This document shows positions 1-6,862 of a stretch of 47,845 bases of DNA, one piece after another; within the stretch, counting starts at the first letter, position 1, and every line of letters starts with the position of its first letter. Made by a program: the position numbers and the translations under genes. Source of the DNA: DATEXQ01 sp036846005 (GTDB lineage: Bacteria > Patescibacteriota > Microgenomatia > UBA8517); the NCBI GenBank assembly GCA_036846005.1, contig DAIUCV010000002.1, positions 1 to 47,845 on the forward strand, in the 5' to 3' direction. The notes under the pieces are model-generated. The model did not search any database. It saw nothing but the letters and a program-made list of their open reading frames with translations, and was not told the DNA's origin.

Positions 1-48
1 AAGCGTATTCTACTAGAGCCAGCTAGCCTCAAATATGCGTCGCACAAG

Positions 49-64
49 AAGTCGTCTACGACTT
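49..64 (-). terminator. Hairpin downstream of the Q-rich secreted protein gene
   Basis: A 7-bp inverted repeat (AAGTCGT / ACGACTT, 2-nt spacer) lies about 55 nt after the stop of the gene at 120-758. On the minus strand it is followed by CTTGT, a poor U-tract, so termination is only a guess. The rest of 1-119 holds nothing recognisable except a 12-nt motif at 12-23 that recurs at 2508-2519. Confidence 0.3.
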
Positions 65-119
65 ATGCATAATATCACACAAAATAACTACTGATTGTAA
101 AGTTCACCCTGACTAACTT

Positions 120-758
120 TTAATTGAATAATTTAACAAGCCAGCCAAATAGACTTTTTGTTTGCTCTTCTGTCACAATCCTTTCCTGCAATAACGTGTT
201 TTCGGCAATCAATGCTTGAATTGTCTCCTGAACAGTAGTTATGTCACCGCCATTGGAAAGTTGGTTTTGCAATTGTTCCAATTTCTTAATTCGCAATTGG
301 TTTTGTTCAAGCTGTACCTTCAGATTTTTAATTGCTCCAAAATTTGTACCTGTTAAAAATCTTGAAAACTTACCTTTGGAATCAAGTTTATTTAATTGTT
401 CCTGTATCTGAGTCTGGGCTTGATTTTGTTCTTGGGCAATTTGTCTTACCTGTTCTCCTATCCCACCCGTCGTTCTTACCTGTAACAACTGTTGAACCTG
501 TTTGGCAACTTCGCTCATATTTTGAATGGCATTTTGATTGCGGTTTTGTGAACCCTCACCAGTAGCGTTTTCCAGACTTTCCTGCTCTTGAGTTTGTATT
601 TGTTGCTCTTCTCCCTGATTTTGAATTTGATTTTGTATCTCATTACCTGTCGGTGAAGGAGATATATTTATTCTCTGCTGAACTCCTTGCGAATAGATCA
701 ATTTTGGAAATACTGCAAAAGCACTGATTAAGGTAAATAATAATATGTACTTTTTCAT
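120..758 (-). CDS. Secreted Gln-rich coiled-coil protein, unknown function
   Basis: No family was recognised. The 212-residue product opens with a typical Sec signal peptide (MKK, then a hydrophobic stretch to about residue 23). A low-complexity region rich in Q, N and E follows (about 25-85), then two predicted helical coiled-coil blocks (about 80-125 and 145-195). The C-terminus is a short amphipathic segment ending in FGWLVKLFN. A GGGGGTG Shine-Dalgarno sequence before the ATG supports the start. It is the last gene of a minus-strand run that begins with a secreted helical protein and an ECF sigma factor. It may therefore belong to the envelope response controlled by that sigma factor, but this is inference from position only. 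Confidence 0.75.
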   Translation of the reverse strand: MKKYILLFTLISAFAVFPKLIYSQGVQQRINISPSPTGNEIQNQIQNQGEEQQIQTQEQESLENATGEGSQNRNQNAIQNMSEVAKQVQQLLQVRTTGGIGEQVRQIAQEQNQAQTQIQEQLNKLDSKGKFSRFLTGTNFGAIKNLKVQLEQNQLRIKKLEQLQNQLSNGGDITTVQETIQALIAENTLLQERIVTEEQTKSLFGWLVKLFN

Positions 759-824
759 CCTGTATTCACCCCCTTATTAATATTTGTTAATAATATAATT
801 TTAACATTAATTAATTTTTTAGTT

Positions 825-1358
825 TTAATAACCATTACCATGAATGTTATACAATCTCCCATTCTCCCGAACTTTTTGAGAATTATCTTGAGGACTTTGA
901 AACTGCTGATAAAACATTCTCATTGGCCCCTGATGTGACCAGATAGTATTGAGTCCGAGTTGATCTACTAATAATCCGGCGATTATTACTGATGCAATAA
1001 AGGATAATATTATTAGAACGAAGTTCTTTTTATAGGAGAAGTCATATTTTTTTAGCATCCAAATCCCTAATATAACTCCCAGTACTGCTAAAATAGGAAT
1101 CCATATAGGAAAACTGTTTAACATCAAATCCAATCTTCCATATCCTGGTCCTCTTTTTTTAATTATAAATATTGTAAGGTTAGTTAAAAATATTGCTCCG
1201 ACAGTTAATCCAACCAGACCTGCCATGATAAATGTTGAACCCAATACAAAAAGCCACTTTGGTTTCATTTTTATTTCATCTGATTTAATTTTTCCCATCA
1301 CGACTTTTTCCATATCTAATTTCGCTTTATTTTTATTCAACTTTTTTATTTTTGACAT
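825..1358 (-). CDS. Membrane protein overlapping the ECF sigma gene; candidate anti-sigma factor
   Basis: The 177-residue protein has a basic cytoplasmic N-terminus of about 33 residues, three or four predicted membrane segments (about 36-66, 85-102 and 112-132) and a hydrophilic tail of about 40 residues. Its start codon lies inside the 3' end of the ECF sigma gene (13-bp overlap), which suggests translational coupling. In many bacteria the gene directly after an ECF sigma factor encodes its membrane-bound anti-sigma factor. Size, topology and position fit that role, but no known anti-sigma fold (zinc anti-sigma motif HxxxCxxC) is visible. I recall similar proteins beside ECF genes in other CPR genomes. 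The anti-sigma role is inference. Confidence 0.7.
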   Translation of the reverse strand: MSKIKKLNKNKAKLDMEKVVMGKIKSDEIKMKPKWLFVLGSTFIMAGLVGLTVGAIFLTNLTIFIIKKRGPGYGRLDLMLNSFPIWIPILAVLGVILGIWMLKKYDFSYKKNFVLIILSFIASVIIAGLLVDQLGLNTIWSHQGPMRMFYQQFQSPQDNSQKVRENGRLYNIHGNGY

Positions 1359-1885
1359 ATTTTCTGCATTATTACTTTAGCACGATTTATTCGTGTCCCT
1401 ACTGTACCAACCGGGATTCGCAAGATATCACTTATTTCTCCATATGACTTTTCCTCCAAAAAATATAATGCTAAAGGTTCACTATAGATTTTTTGCATTT
1501 GCTGCAAACAATTATTTGCATGTAATTTTAATTCTTTTTTAATAAGATCCTCTTCCAAATTGATCCCGCTGTCAAAATCGATGTCTTTATACAGAGGAAT
1601 ATGTTTTTTCTGTTTACTGATAGAATTCATCGCCTCGTTGTGAACAATCCTGTATATCCAGCTGCTAAACTTCTTTTTTGTATTAAAGCCATTTAAGTTT
1701 ATATAAGCTTTTATAAAAGATTCCTGAACAATATCAGCAACATAATTATCTTCTCCGACCAAATAGTTCGCATATCTTATTAATTTATCCTGATAACGTT
1801 TAATAATTTGTGAATACAATTCCTTGTCCTTTTTACAAACTAATTCAACAATCTTCTCGTCTGTTAATTTTGTAATATCTTTCAT
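1346..1885 (-). CDS. RNA polymerase ECF-type sigma factor (sigma-70 family)
   Basis: At 179 residues this has the usual ECF length. Region 2 covers about residues 20-90 (YQDKLIRYANYLVG, ADIVQESFIKAYINL, SSWIYRIVHNEAMN), with the DIVQESF core-binding motif. Region 4 covers about 115-175, with a helix-turn-helix that reads EEKSYGEISDILRIPVGTVGTRINRAK. No region 1 or 3 is present. It would direct RNA polymerase to a small regulon, possibly including the flanking secreted and membrane genes. The ATG lies 8 nt after a TAAAAT hexamer with no Shine-Dalgarno sequence, so the mRNA is probably leaderless. The downstream membrane gene overlaps by 13 bp. Confidence 0.93.
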   Translation of the reverse strand: MKDITKLTDEKIVELVCKKDKELYSQIIKRYQDKLIRYANYLVGEDNYVADIVQESFIKAYINLNGFNTKKKFSSWIYRIVHNEAMNSISKQKKHIPLYKDIDFDSGINLEEDLIKKELKLHANNCLQQMQKIYSEPLALYFLEEKSYGEISDILRIPVGTVGTRINRAKVIMQKICQK

Positions 1886-1893
1886 GACATTCT

Positions 1894-1899
1894 ATTTTA
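1894..1899 (-). promoter_or_regulatory. -10 element of the ECF sigma gene
   Basis: TAAAAT on the minus strand, 8 nt before the ATG at 1885, places the transcription start about 2 nt before the start codon. No good -35 match is seen at 16-18 nt, which could mean the gene is read by an alternative sigma factor such as its own product. Confidence 0.45.
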
Positions 1900-1939
1900 A
1901 TATTAAAACAAACCATAATGTTTTGTTATTCTTCTATCT

Positions 1940-1974
1940 GCTAAAACCCCACTTTATTAAAGTGAGGCTTCAGC
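1940..1974 (-). terminator. Long hairpin between the secreted protein gene and the ECF gene
   Basis: On the minus strand the arms at 1959-1974 and 1940-1955 pair over 16 bp with several G-U pairs and a 3-nt loop. On the plus strand the same positions are A-C mismatches, so the structure is specific to the minus transcript. A TTTT run lies in the 3' arm. It probably ends the transcript of the gene at 1992-2381 before the ECF gene starts. Confidence 0.6.
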
Positions 1975-1991
1975 TTTTGTAAATTGAGATT

Positions 1992-2381
1992 TTAACGGCT
2001 AGTATTTCCGCAATATCCCATTCTTTGTCCCTGTCCCTGACCCGATCCATTTTTTAAACCAAGTCCGAGTTCAGTTCTTATCGAATTTGCTTCTTCGGTC
2101 TTACCCTCAAGCATAAGCTTGTGCATTTCGGAAAATCTTGCGAAGTTACCTTCATTTATTACTTGTGTAACTCTTCCTTTTCCCTGCATCAACTCTTTCC
2201 ATGCATTGTAATCATTATTGTTAAATGCCTGGGTCATTGCTTCGTGCCTTTCGGCGGTGTAGTTGGAACCTTGTATATTTGGGTCCCCTCTATAAGCCAG
2301 TGCGCTTGAAGTGGCAGTAAATAATACTCCTGCCCCGAGTGCAACTCCCAATAAAGTTAAAATTGTTTTATTCATATTCAT
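1992..2381 (-). CDS. Small secreted helical protein beside the ECF sigma gene
   Basis: From the ATG at 2381 the product has 129 residues. A Sec signal peptide (MNMNKTILTLLGVALGAG, cleavage after SSALA) precedes a short polar, probably helical domain with repeated acidic and basic residues (AERHEAMTQAF, FARFSEMHKLMLEGK). It ends in a Gly/Gln-rich tail with one Cys. A strong GGAGGTG sits just before 2381. An in-frame ATG at 2444 would add 21 residues, but that stretch reads through the Shine-Dalgarno sequence and does not look like protein. Size and layout recall periplasmic stress proteins such as Spy or CpxP, but I see no LTxxQ motif, so the function is unknown. It lies immediately upstream of the ECF sigma gene. 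Confidence 0.75.
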   Translation of the reverse strand: MNMNKTILTLLGVALGAGVLFTATSSALAYRGDPNIQGSNYTAERHEAMTQAFNNNDYNAWKELMQGKGRVTQVINEGNFARFSEMHKLMLEGKTEEANSIRTELGLGLKNGSGQGQGQRMGYCGNTSR

Positions 2382-2482
2382 TTCACCTCCTTTCATTTTT
2401 TGCTTTCTATTATTAGTACAGGTAAGGAGGGGGTATTCTTTCATGGAAAACGATATAACTTTCTAATTAATTAGAGATTATA
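2382..2482 (-). promoter_or_regulatory. Promoter and leader of the secreted gene, with a possible Shine-Dalgarno-sequestering helix
   Basis: A TATAAT hexamer (minus strand, 2477-2482) starts a leader of roughly 90 nt. The leader contains CCTCCTT about 36 nt before the Shine-Dalgarno AAGGAGG at the start codon. The two are perfectly complementary over 7 bp, so the leader can hide its own ribosome-binding site. A second possible -10 (TTATAT) lies 8 nt before the in-frame ATG at 2444, which allows an alternative leaderless form. Confidence 0.4.
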
Positions 2483-2542
2483 ATAAAAGAAGTTTCCTAC
2501 TTCGTACACTAGAGCCAGCAAAAGAATTTTTCCCTATTAAGA

Positions 2543-2548
2543 TATAAT
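2543..2548 (+). promoter_or_regulatory. -10 element of the GIY-YIG gene
   Basis: TATAAT ends 7 nt before the ATG at 2556, so transcription would start about 1 nt before the start codon. No Shine-Dalgarno sequence is present. Confidence 0.55.
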
Positions 2549-2555
2549 GGTATAA

Positions 2556-2816
2556 ATGTTTTACGTATATATTCTTCGCACAACAGCGAATACTTTGTAT
2601 TCGGGACAGACAAACAACCTTAAAAGAAGAGTAGAAGAACATGCGACTCTTGGTGGGAGGGCTTCTAAGTATATAAAAAGATTTTTGGGCTGTAAGCTTG
2701 TTTACTACGAGATATGGCCTACACGTAGCAAGGCAATGCGTCGCGAAATAGAATTAAAGAAATTGTCTCATATTGAAAAAGAAACACTTATCAAACAAAA
2801 TCAGATTCCACTAACA
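2556..2816 (+). CDS. GIY-YIG family endonuclease, 3' end lost in the assembly gap
   Basis: 87 codons are visible before the run of N. The start matches the small UPF0213/YhbQ-type GIY-YIG proteins: FYVYIL (GIY half), LYSGQTNNLKRRVEEH (YIG half, with S in place of the usual I/V) and the catalytic-helix Arg and Glu. The block GCKLVYYEIWPTRSKAMRREIELKK is also typical. Families of this type have about 80-100 residues, so only a few codons should be missing. These are structure-specific nuclease-like proteins of uncertain cellular role. The gene faces the partial gene at 2917-3942 across the gap. Confidence 0.88.
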
Positions 2817-2916
2817 NNNNNNNNNNNNNNNNNNNNNNNNNNNNNNNNNNNNNNNNNNNNNNNNNNNNNNNNNNNNNNNNNNNNNNNNNNNNNNNNNNNN
2901 NNNNNNNNNNNNNNNN
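2817..2916. other. Scaffold gap of 100 N
   Basis: Exactly 100 consecutive N, the conventional length for a gap of unknown size. It removes the 3' ends of two convergent genes. Reading frames that run through it are artefacts. Confidence 0.99.
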
Positions 2917-3942
2917 TTTTGGAATAAATCTTAATATATCGATTACCAAAAGTCCCAGAGCAAAAGACCAAAATGTAGTCATCTTCCATTTTAATTGCTT
3001 TGAAATTAAATCCCCAAAAGTCAAACCCACAATAATTTTTGCCAGATACGAATAAAGAAGAAAAACTAAAAAGGCTAAACCTGCAAGAGGTATTCCTATT
3101 ACGGTTATCAATAGGATTATCATTCCGGGAATAAGTGCTATGGTTACTAAAAATCCAATTCCCATACTTTTCCAGAACGATTTGGAAACAATGCTTGCAG
3201 TTTGGGTGAAATATTTAGCAAATAATTTAAGATAAAGAAGTCCCACAATAAGTGCTCCGATAAAAGCAATGAAAGATGAAAATACTTTCGCACCGTTGAT
3301 TGCTGTCGGAACTAGCTTTTTAGCACCTTCGATATTGCTTGGTGACTTAGCAACTTCGGACTTATAAATAGACCCTGCTATCTTTGCACTACTGGAAATA
3401 TTTGCCTGTTCCTGGCCGGAGGAATAATATAAATCTTTCCCAATAATGGCATCACTTCCGATTGTTAAATTCCCTGTTCCCGCATAAACGCTTCTTTTTA
3501 CTTGGGAGTCTATTGTCAGCCCTCCTGCCCCTGCAAGAATTGAACCCCCAATAGAGGAGTCTCTATCAATATTGACTGTTGCCGCACCAATAAGGAGTGA
3601 TCCGCCAATCGTAGAACTACTTACTAATACATTTTGAGCACCAGCATATACATTACCTTTTACTGTTCCTCTTAGGTCAAAAGTATTTGCTCCTACATGC
3701 AAATTTCCGTTGATAATACCGGAAATTTTTACAGTTTGGGCTCCGACAAATACATCTCCATTAACAGTTCCGGCAACTTCAGCGGTTTCAGCCCCAATAA
3801 AAAGATCATCGTTAATAATCTCGGTTTTACCAACATTCACACTTCCCTTTTCATCTGAAATAACTTTTGCGGAAACCGACGTTACAGAAAAAACAAAAAA
3901 GGCAAATAACAAAATTAGAAGTGAAGTAATAATCTTTCTCAT
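2917..3942 (-). CDS. Bactofilin-like polymer-forming domain with a C-terminal membrane domain, partial
   Basis: The N-terminus carries a signal peptide or membrane anchor (about residues 1-25). Some 160 residues of short repeats follow, of the type GTVNGDVFVGAQTVKISGIINGNLHVGA. This G/A/V pattern with a period of about 16-20 residues is that of bactofilin-like right-handed beta-helices (polymer-forming cytoskeletal proteins). At least three hydrophobic segments follow (about 225-245, 260-295 and 300-330). The C-terminal end is missing in the scaffold gap, and at least 342 residues are seen. Classical bactofilins are cytosolic and lack membrane segments. Here the signal peptide suggests the beta-helix faces outward, as in related surface proteins. 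Function in CPR cells is unknown. Confidence 0.82.
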
Positions 3943-4064
3943 AATTTAATAATTTTATTATATATTAATTACATAAATTTCAATAGTGATTTGTAGAAGG
4001 TTTTTAGTCATCTCACTCATTAATAACTTCAGGTAATTTTTTATCCTTCGGAATAAAACGGATT

Positions 4065-4082
4065 GATTAACAAGGGTTAATC
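4065..4082 (+). other. Small inverted repeat in the intergenic region
   Basis: GATTAAC-AAGG-GTTAATC is a perfect 7-bp inverted repeat followed by CTTT. It lies in the 200-nt non-coding stretch 3943-4142, where I see nothing else but an extended -10 at its right end. It could be a weak terminator or an operator. Confidence 0.3.
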
Positions 4083-4135
4083 CTTTACAAAGTTCCTGTA
4101 AGTCTCTAGACCTACCTAATCAGCAAGATTCGGTA

Positions 4136-4144
4136 TGCTATAAT
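4136..4144 (+). promoter_or_regulatory. Extended -10 promoter element
   Basis: TGCTATAAT (TGn plus TATAAT) is a strong extended -10, with no clear -35. Transcription would begin near 4151, inside the disrupted mini-gene that follows. Confidence 0.5.
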
Positions 4145-4323
4145 GAGGTATAAACACAAACCTTTCGATAAACGATTTAATAACCTCATTTATAAAAAGA
4201 GGTGGACGAATTGACAAATATTATTTACAAGACTGGAATAGAAATAAACATGCAATTGTCTATCTTAAAGGCTGGTTTGCGGGTAAAAACATCCGTGAAG
4301 CTCTCATCAAAGCTTTAGCCTAA
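4143..4323 (+). pseudogene. Frameshifted small gene, unknown family
   Basis: Two partial frames look protein-like when joined. Frame A, from the ATG at 4143, reads MRYKHKPFDKRFNNLIYKK and stops at 4212. Frame B, shifted by +1, is open across the junction and reads on from GGRIDKYYLQDWN to GWFAGKNIREALIKALA, ending with TAA at 4321-4323. Deleting one base in the A/G run near 4194-4202 would give a single basic protein of about 59 residues. It could be a decayed gene or a sequencing error at the homopolymer. The 5' ATG overlaps the TATAAT at 4139-4144, so the real start may differ. A third frame from GTG 4203 or TTG 4212 after AGAGGTGGA is also open to TAG at 4314-4316, but its product looks less natural. 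No family was recognised. Confidence 0.4.
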
Positions 4324-4370
4324 ATCTTCTATTTATTGATCCAATTTAATCTAAAATATTATTATCTTTC

Positions 4371-4400
4371 TTGCAATTTTTCATCTTTTATTCTTATAAT
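4371..4400 (+). promoter_or_regulatory. Promoter of the small gene at 4408
   Basis: TTGCAA (4371-4376), an 18-nt spacer and TATAAT (4395-4400). The ATG at 4408 is 7 nt after the -10, so the mRNA should be leaderless. Confidence 0.65.
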
Positions 4401-4407
4401 AATTTAT

Positions 4408-4599
4408 ATGGCAAAAAAGTGGAAAGGAATGAATAATAATGCAGGTGCGGGTGCAGTATACGGTTTAGGTTTAATCGGTGCGCTAGTATATTACATTCAA
4501 CAGGCTCATTCACTTGGAGAAGGACTGCTTGGTTTCTTAAAAGCACTTGTCTGGCCTGCTCTTCTGATACATAAAATTCTGGGGTTACTTAAAATGTAA
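4408..4599 (+). CDS. Small conserved membrane protein, unknown function
   Basis: 63 residues from MAKKWKGMNNN. One or two hydrophobic stretches: GAGAVYGLGLIGALVYYI (about 12-30) and GLLGFLKALVWPALLIHKILGLL (about 38-60). A longer frame from 4336 was rejected because the promoter hexamer at 4395-4400 lies inside it and the ATG at 4408 matches the expected transcription start. The pattern NNNAGxGAVYGLGLIGALVYYIQ...FLKALVWPA is one I recall from short conserved hypothetical proteins of many bacteria. Its role is not known. Confidence 0.78.
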   Translation: MAKKWKGMNNNAGAGAVYGLGLIGALVYYIQQAHSLGEGLLGFLKALVWPALLIHKILGLLKM

Positions 4600-4644
4600 T
4601 TTTTCTTCCTCTTTTATATCGAAAAGAGTTAGGGGGTGAAACAA

Positions 4645-4908
4645 ATGAAATTTAACGAAAAAAATATCGCCCTAATAACCGGAGTCATGGTTTCATCTTG
4701 CCATATTCTGTGGTCTATTTTGGTTTTACTGGGATGGGGACAATTTCTACTGGATTTTATCTACTCAATCCATTTTCTGATTAACCCGTTTATCGTAACC
4801 AATTTTAACCTCACAACTGCTCTAATTTTGGTTATAGTAACTTTTATAGTAGGTTATATATTCGGTTACCTCGGAACTCTTATTTGGAATAAGATGATCA
4901 AAAAGTAG
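4645..4908 (+). CDS. Small membrane protein, unknown function
   Basis: 87 residues from the ATG at 4645, preceded by GGGGGTG with 7-nt spacing; the GTG at 4636 overlaps the ribosome-binding site and was rejected. Two strong hydrophobic segments (about 10-32 and 55-82) are joined by a short aromatic loop. No family was recognised. It ends 9 nt from the convergent RNHCP gene. Confidence 0.7.
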   Translation: MKFNEKNIALITGVMVSSCHILWSILVLLGWGQFLLDFIYSIHFLINPFIVTNFNLTTALILVIVTFIVGYIFGYLGTLIWNKMIKK

Positions 4909-4917
4909 ATTGGGGTT

Positions 4918-5220
4918 TTACGGATTTAGTGAATATATTTTGAGAATTTCTTCAAAATTATCATTTAAATCCCTTTTATTCCGTTTTTCAAAACCACATT
5001 TTAAACAGTGGTGAATTATGATATATTCATCACCTTTCATTTCAATTTTTATTGGTTCCATCATTCCCCCGCATTTCTCTTTTCTGTCCCCAGGATTTAT
5101 ATCCACATGCTTACTCCAAAGACACTTTGGGCAATGGTTGGTAAATCCTGTACCTTCAACCACAAGTGCGCAATTTTCGCAAGTAAAATTTTCTTTTGTG
5201 CGAATAAACTTTTGGGTCAT
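4918..5220 (-). CDS. RNHCP-domain zinc protein
   Basis: 100 residues with the RNHCP signature: FTCENCALVV, FTNHCPKCLWSKHVDINPGDR, CGGMMEP and HHCLKCGFEKRNKRD. Four Cys pairs or singles give room for two zinc sites. The family is widespread, small and of unknown biochemical function. It is the last gene of an apparent operon running from gltX. One nucleotide separates it from the upstream DUF4258-like gene. Confidence 0.9.
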   Translation of the reverse strand: MTQKFIRTKENFTCENCALVVEGTGFTNHCPKCLWSKHVDINPGDRKEKCGGMMEPIKIEMKGDEYIIIHHCLKCGFEKRNKRDLNDNFEEILKIYSLNP

Positions 5221-5221
5221 T

Positions 5222-5539
5222 TTACTTTCTAAACAATCTCCTGAAGACTAATTTCCATAATGGTTCGACTTTCTTGTATTGATTAGTATTATTTACAGGT
5301 TTGGACCAAACTGAAAGTATTATCCATTCCTTGCTTTCGTTTTGTTTTGCTACAACTTCAATGCGTATATTTTGATAGGTTTTGTAATATATAAAAGATC
5401 CTTTTGCAGCCGCATACCTACTTTGATCAGGATTTCTCCAAGTCGCCCAAGCATCTCCTTGTTTAATATTGCGCTCTTTCAATCTCGCGAGTGCATGATT
5501 TGTCCAAATAACTCCACCGAATTTTCTGTCAAATGTCAT
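5222..5539 (-). CDS. DUF4258-like small protein
   Basis: 105 residues. WTNHALARLKERNI near the N-terminus, followed by a short beta-rich stretch (GSFIYYKTYQNIRIEVVAKQNESKEWIILSVWS), fits the DUF4258 pattern (HAxxRxxERxI, then three strands), a fold related to RelE/BrnT-like proteins. The tail is basic (KKVEPLWKLVFRRLFRK). It overlaps the upstream gene by 4 bp (ATGA), which indicates translational coupling. That a BrnT-like fold means a toxin role here is not supported, because no antitoxin-like gene is adjacent. Confidence 0.72.
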   Translation of the reverse strand: MTFDRKFGGVIWTNHALARLKERNIKQGDAWATWRNPDQSRYAAAKGSFIYYKTYQNIRIEVVAKQNESKEWIILSVWSKPVNNTNQYKKVEPLWKLVFRRLFRK

Positions 5540-5868
5540 TTTTTCTTATTCCCCTCTATATCTTGGAGAATTTCAAAAGCCAGATCACCAATTTCTAATT
5601 TTATTAATTCTTCCATATTTTTTCCTATTTTTTCTTTTAAATAATCGAATAACGATTCGTCGTGAGGAGCTTTTTTGAATTTTTCTATAAATTCGTGATG
5701 ATACTTTTGGGGTAGATTGTCCATAATGCACCCGAATACTTTATGATGCACAATCTCGTCTACTATCTGCCATAATTCATCTTTTTCTTCCTCTGTTTGT
5801 ACGCGGGAATTGATTTCCTTTTCGATGTTTTCAAGAATAATTATTTTATCGTAAAAAATTTTTGACAT
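5536..5868 (-). CDS. Small helical protein, unknown (possibly DUF5663-like)
   Basis: 110 residues, acidic and predicted all-helical, without membrane segments or cysteine motifs. The block VFGCIMDNLPQKYHHEFIEKFKKAPHDESLFDYLKEKIG recalls DUF5663-type proteins of CPR genomes, from memory only. It starts 6 nt after the gene at 5875-6855 and overlaps the DUF4258-like gene, so the four genes are probably co-transcribed. Confidence 0.65.
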   Translation of the reverse strand: MSKIFYDKIIILENIEKEINSRVQTEEEKDELWQIVDEIVHHKVFGCIMDNLPQKYHHEFIEKFKKAPHDESLFDYLKEKIGKNMEELIKLEIGDLAFEILQDIEGNKKK

Positions 5869-5874
5869 TTAAAT

Positions 5875-6855
5875 TTAAGTTTTTAAATATGCCATATCCG
5901 GCAGGCTAATTTTATTATATTCTACAGGTCCTAAAGGAATTTTATTTTCAGGATCGTCTACAAAAAGAACTACAACCGGACCTTTTTTGTATTTTGATCC
6001 ACCCAGATATTCCATAACTTCCGGGCTTCCACCAAAACTCTTTCCTGTCCAGGCTGCCGGTCCCGAATCGGCAATTGCTGCCACAACCGCGTTTCCGTTA
6101 TTAGTATTTACTATCAGAATTTTTCTGTATTTATACCAATCACGTAAATATGGCTGGCGTGTATTCCAATCCGGTAAATACAAAGTCTGTACAACTCCAT
6201 ACCATTTTTCTGTATTTTCCAAGCTTGGAGTAAGGCTGGAACGTGAATTAGCAAAATAACCCCATGCACCTTTTCCAGGAGCCATACCTTCCTTTATTGC
6301 TTCACCTTTTCCATGCTGATTGAGAGTATCTCCGGGATATCTTACGAGGTGTTGTTCTGCTCCTATTAATCCATATGTGGTATTCAAATGTTCCCCTTCC
6401 AGGTTTGCTTTGACATTAATTCCTGTTGCCTGATGAAAAACCTGCTCCAAATATTTTTCTTCTCCTGTAGTTAAAGGTCTGGTTCTTTCCGGTAGTATGT
6501 TTTGAATATTATCTACTACAAATTTTTGTAAACCCTGCAAGGGAAGCGTACCCCCTGCAACTTTTAATTTTTCTATCAATTCAGCAGGTGGAGGAAAAAT
6601 CTTTACTTCCGATGGGGGTGATATCAAAAGAGTGCTTGTAAGAGCTCCTGCTCCTATTATTTTTGCCGAGTGTTCGCGAATTTTCCCCAAGTCTATACTT
6701 TTTTCCGTTAAATATTTATGTACCCTAGGGTGCTTTTCTTTAAATCTTTCAACAGTTTCCAACTGCTTAATTTTGAGTTTATTCCTTAGATATTCGAAAT
6801 CAGCTTTATCTTTATCTATTTGGTGATAAGTTTGTGTTGGCAGTTTTCCTCCCAT
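5875..6855 (-). CDS. Unknown protein with a possible RlpA/3D-like C-terminal domain
   Basis: 326 residues. The N-terminus is charged and helical (about 10-60). A moderately hydrophobic segment (IIGAGALTSTLLISPP, about 65-82) could be an internal anchor. The C-terminal 90 residues (ILIVNTNNGNAVVAAIADSGPAAWTG, then SPEVMEYLGG and GPVVVLFVDD) have the order of motifs seen in double-psi beta-barrels such as RlpA or 3D domains (a strand with ADxGP, a Ser-x-x-hydrophobic helix, a closing strand). These domains act on cell-wall glycans in other bacteria; here that is inference. The gene starts 7 nt after gltX and heads the small-gene part of the operon. Confidence 0.7.
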   Translation of the reverse strand: MGGKLPTQTYHQIDKDKADFEYLRNKLKIKQLETVERFKEKHPRVHKYLTEKSIDLGKIREHSAKIIGAGALTSTLLISPPSEVKIFPPPAELIEKLKVAGGTLPLQGLQKFVVDNIQNILPERTRPLTTGEEKYLEQVFHQATGINVKANLEGEHLNTTYGLIGAEQHLVRYPGDTLNQHGKGEAIKEGMAPGKGAWGYFANSRSSLTPSLENTEKWYGVVQTLYLPDWNTRQPYLRDWYKYRKILIVNTNNGNAVVAAIADSGPAAWTGKSFGGSPEVMEYLGGSKYKKGPVVVLFVDDPENKIPLGPVEYNKISLPDMAYLKT

Positions 6856-6862
6856 ATTTTGC

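Noticed and set aside
120..2519. Integrated mobile element bounded by the 12-nt repeats
   Set aside because: No integrase, transposase, terminal inverted repeats or composition shift was found; the repeat alone is too short.
2791..2989. Open frames running across the N block on both strands
   Set aside because: They exist only because N has no stop codons; the real genes stop being visible at 2816 and 2917.
3943..4142. Possible tRNA or other RNA gene in the 200-nt intergenic space
   Set aside because: No cloverleaf can be folded; only one 18-nt inverted repeat and an extended -10 are seen.
4194..4202. Programmed -1 frameshift at the A-rich run
   Set aside because: Joining the two frames needs a +1 (or -2) shift, so the AAA-AAG slippery motif does not help.
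5222..5868. Toxin-antitoxin pair (DUF4258-like/BrnT-like with the small helical protein)
   Set aside because: The helical protein has no DNA-binding or antitoxin signature, and both genes are embedded in the gltX operon; overlap alone is not enough.
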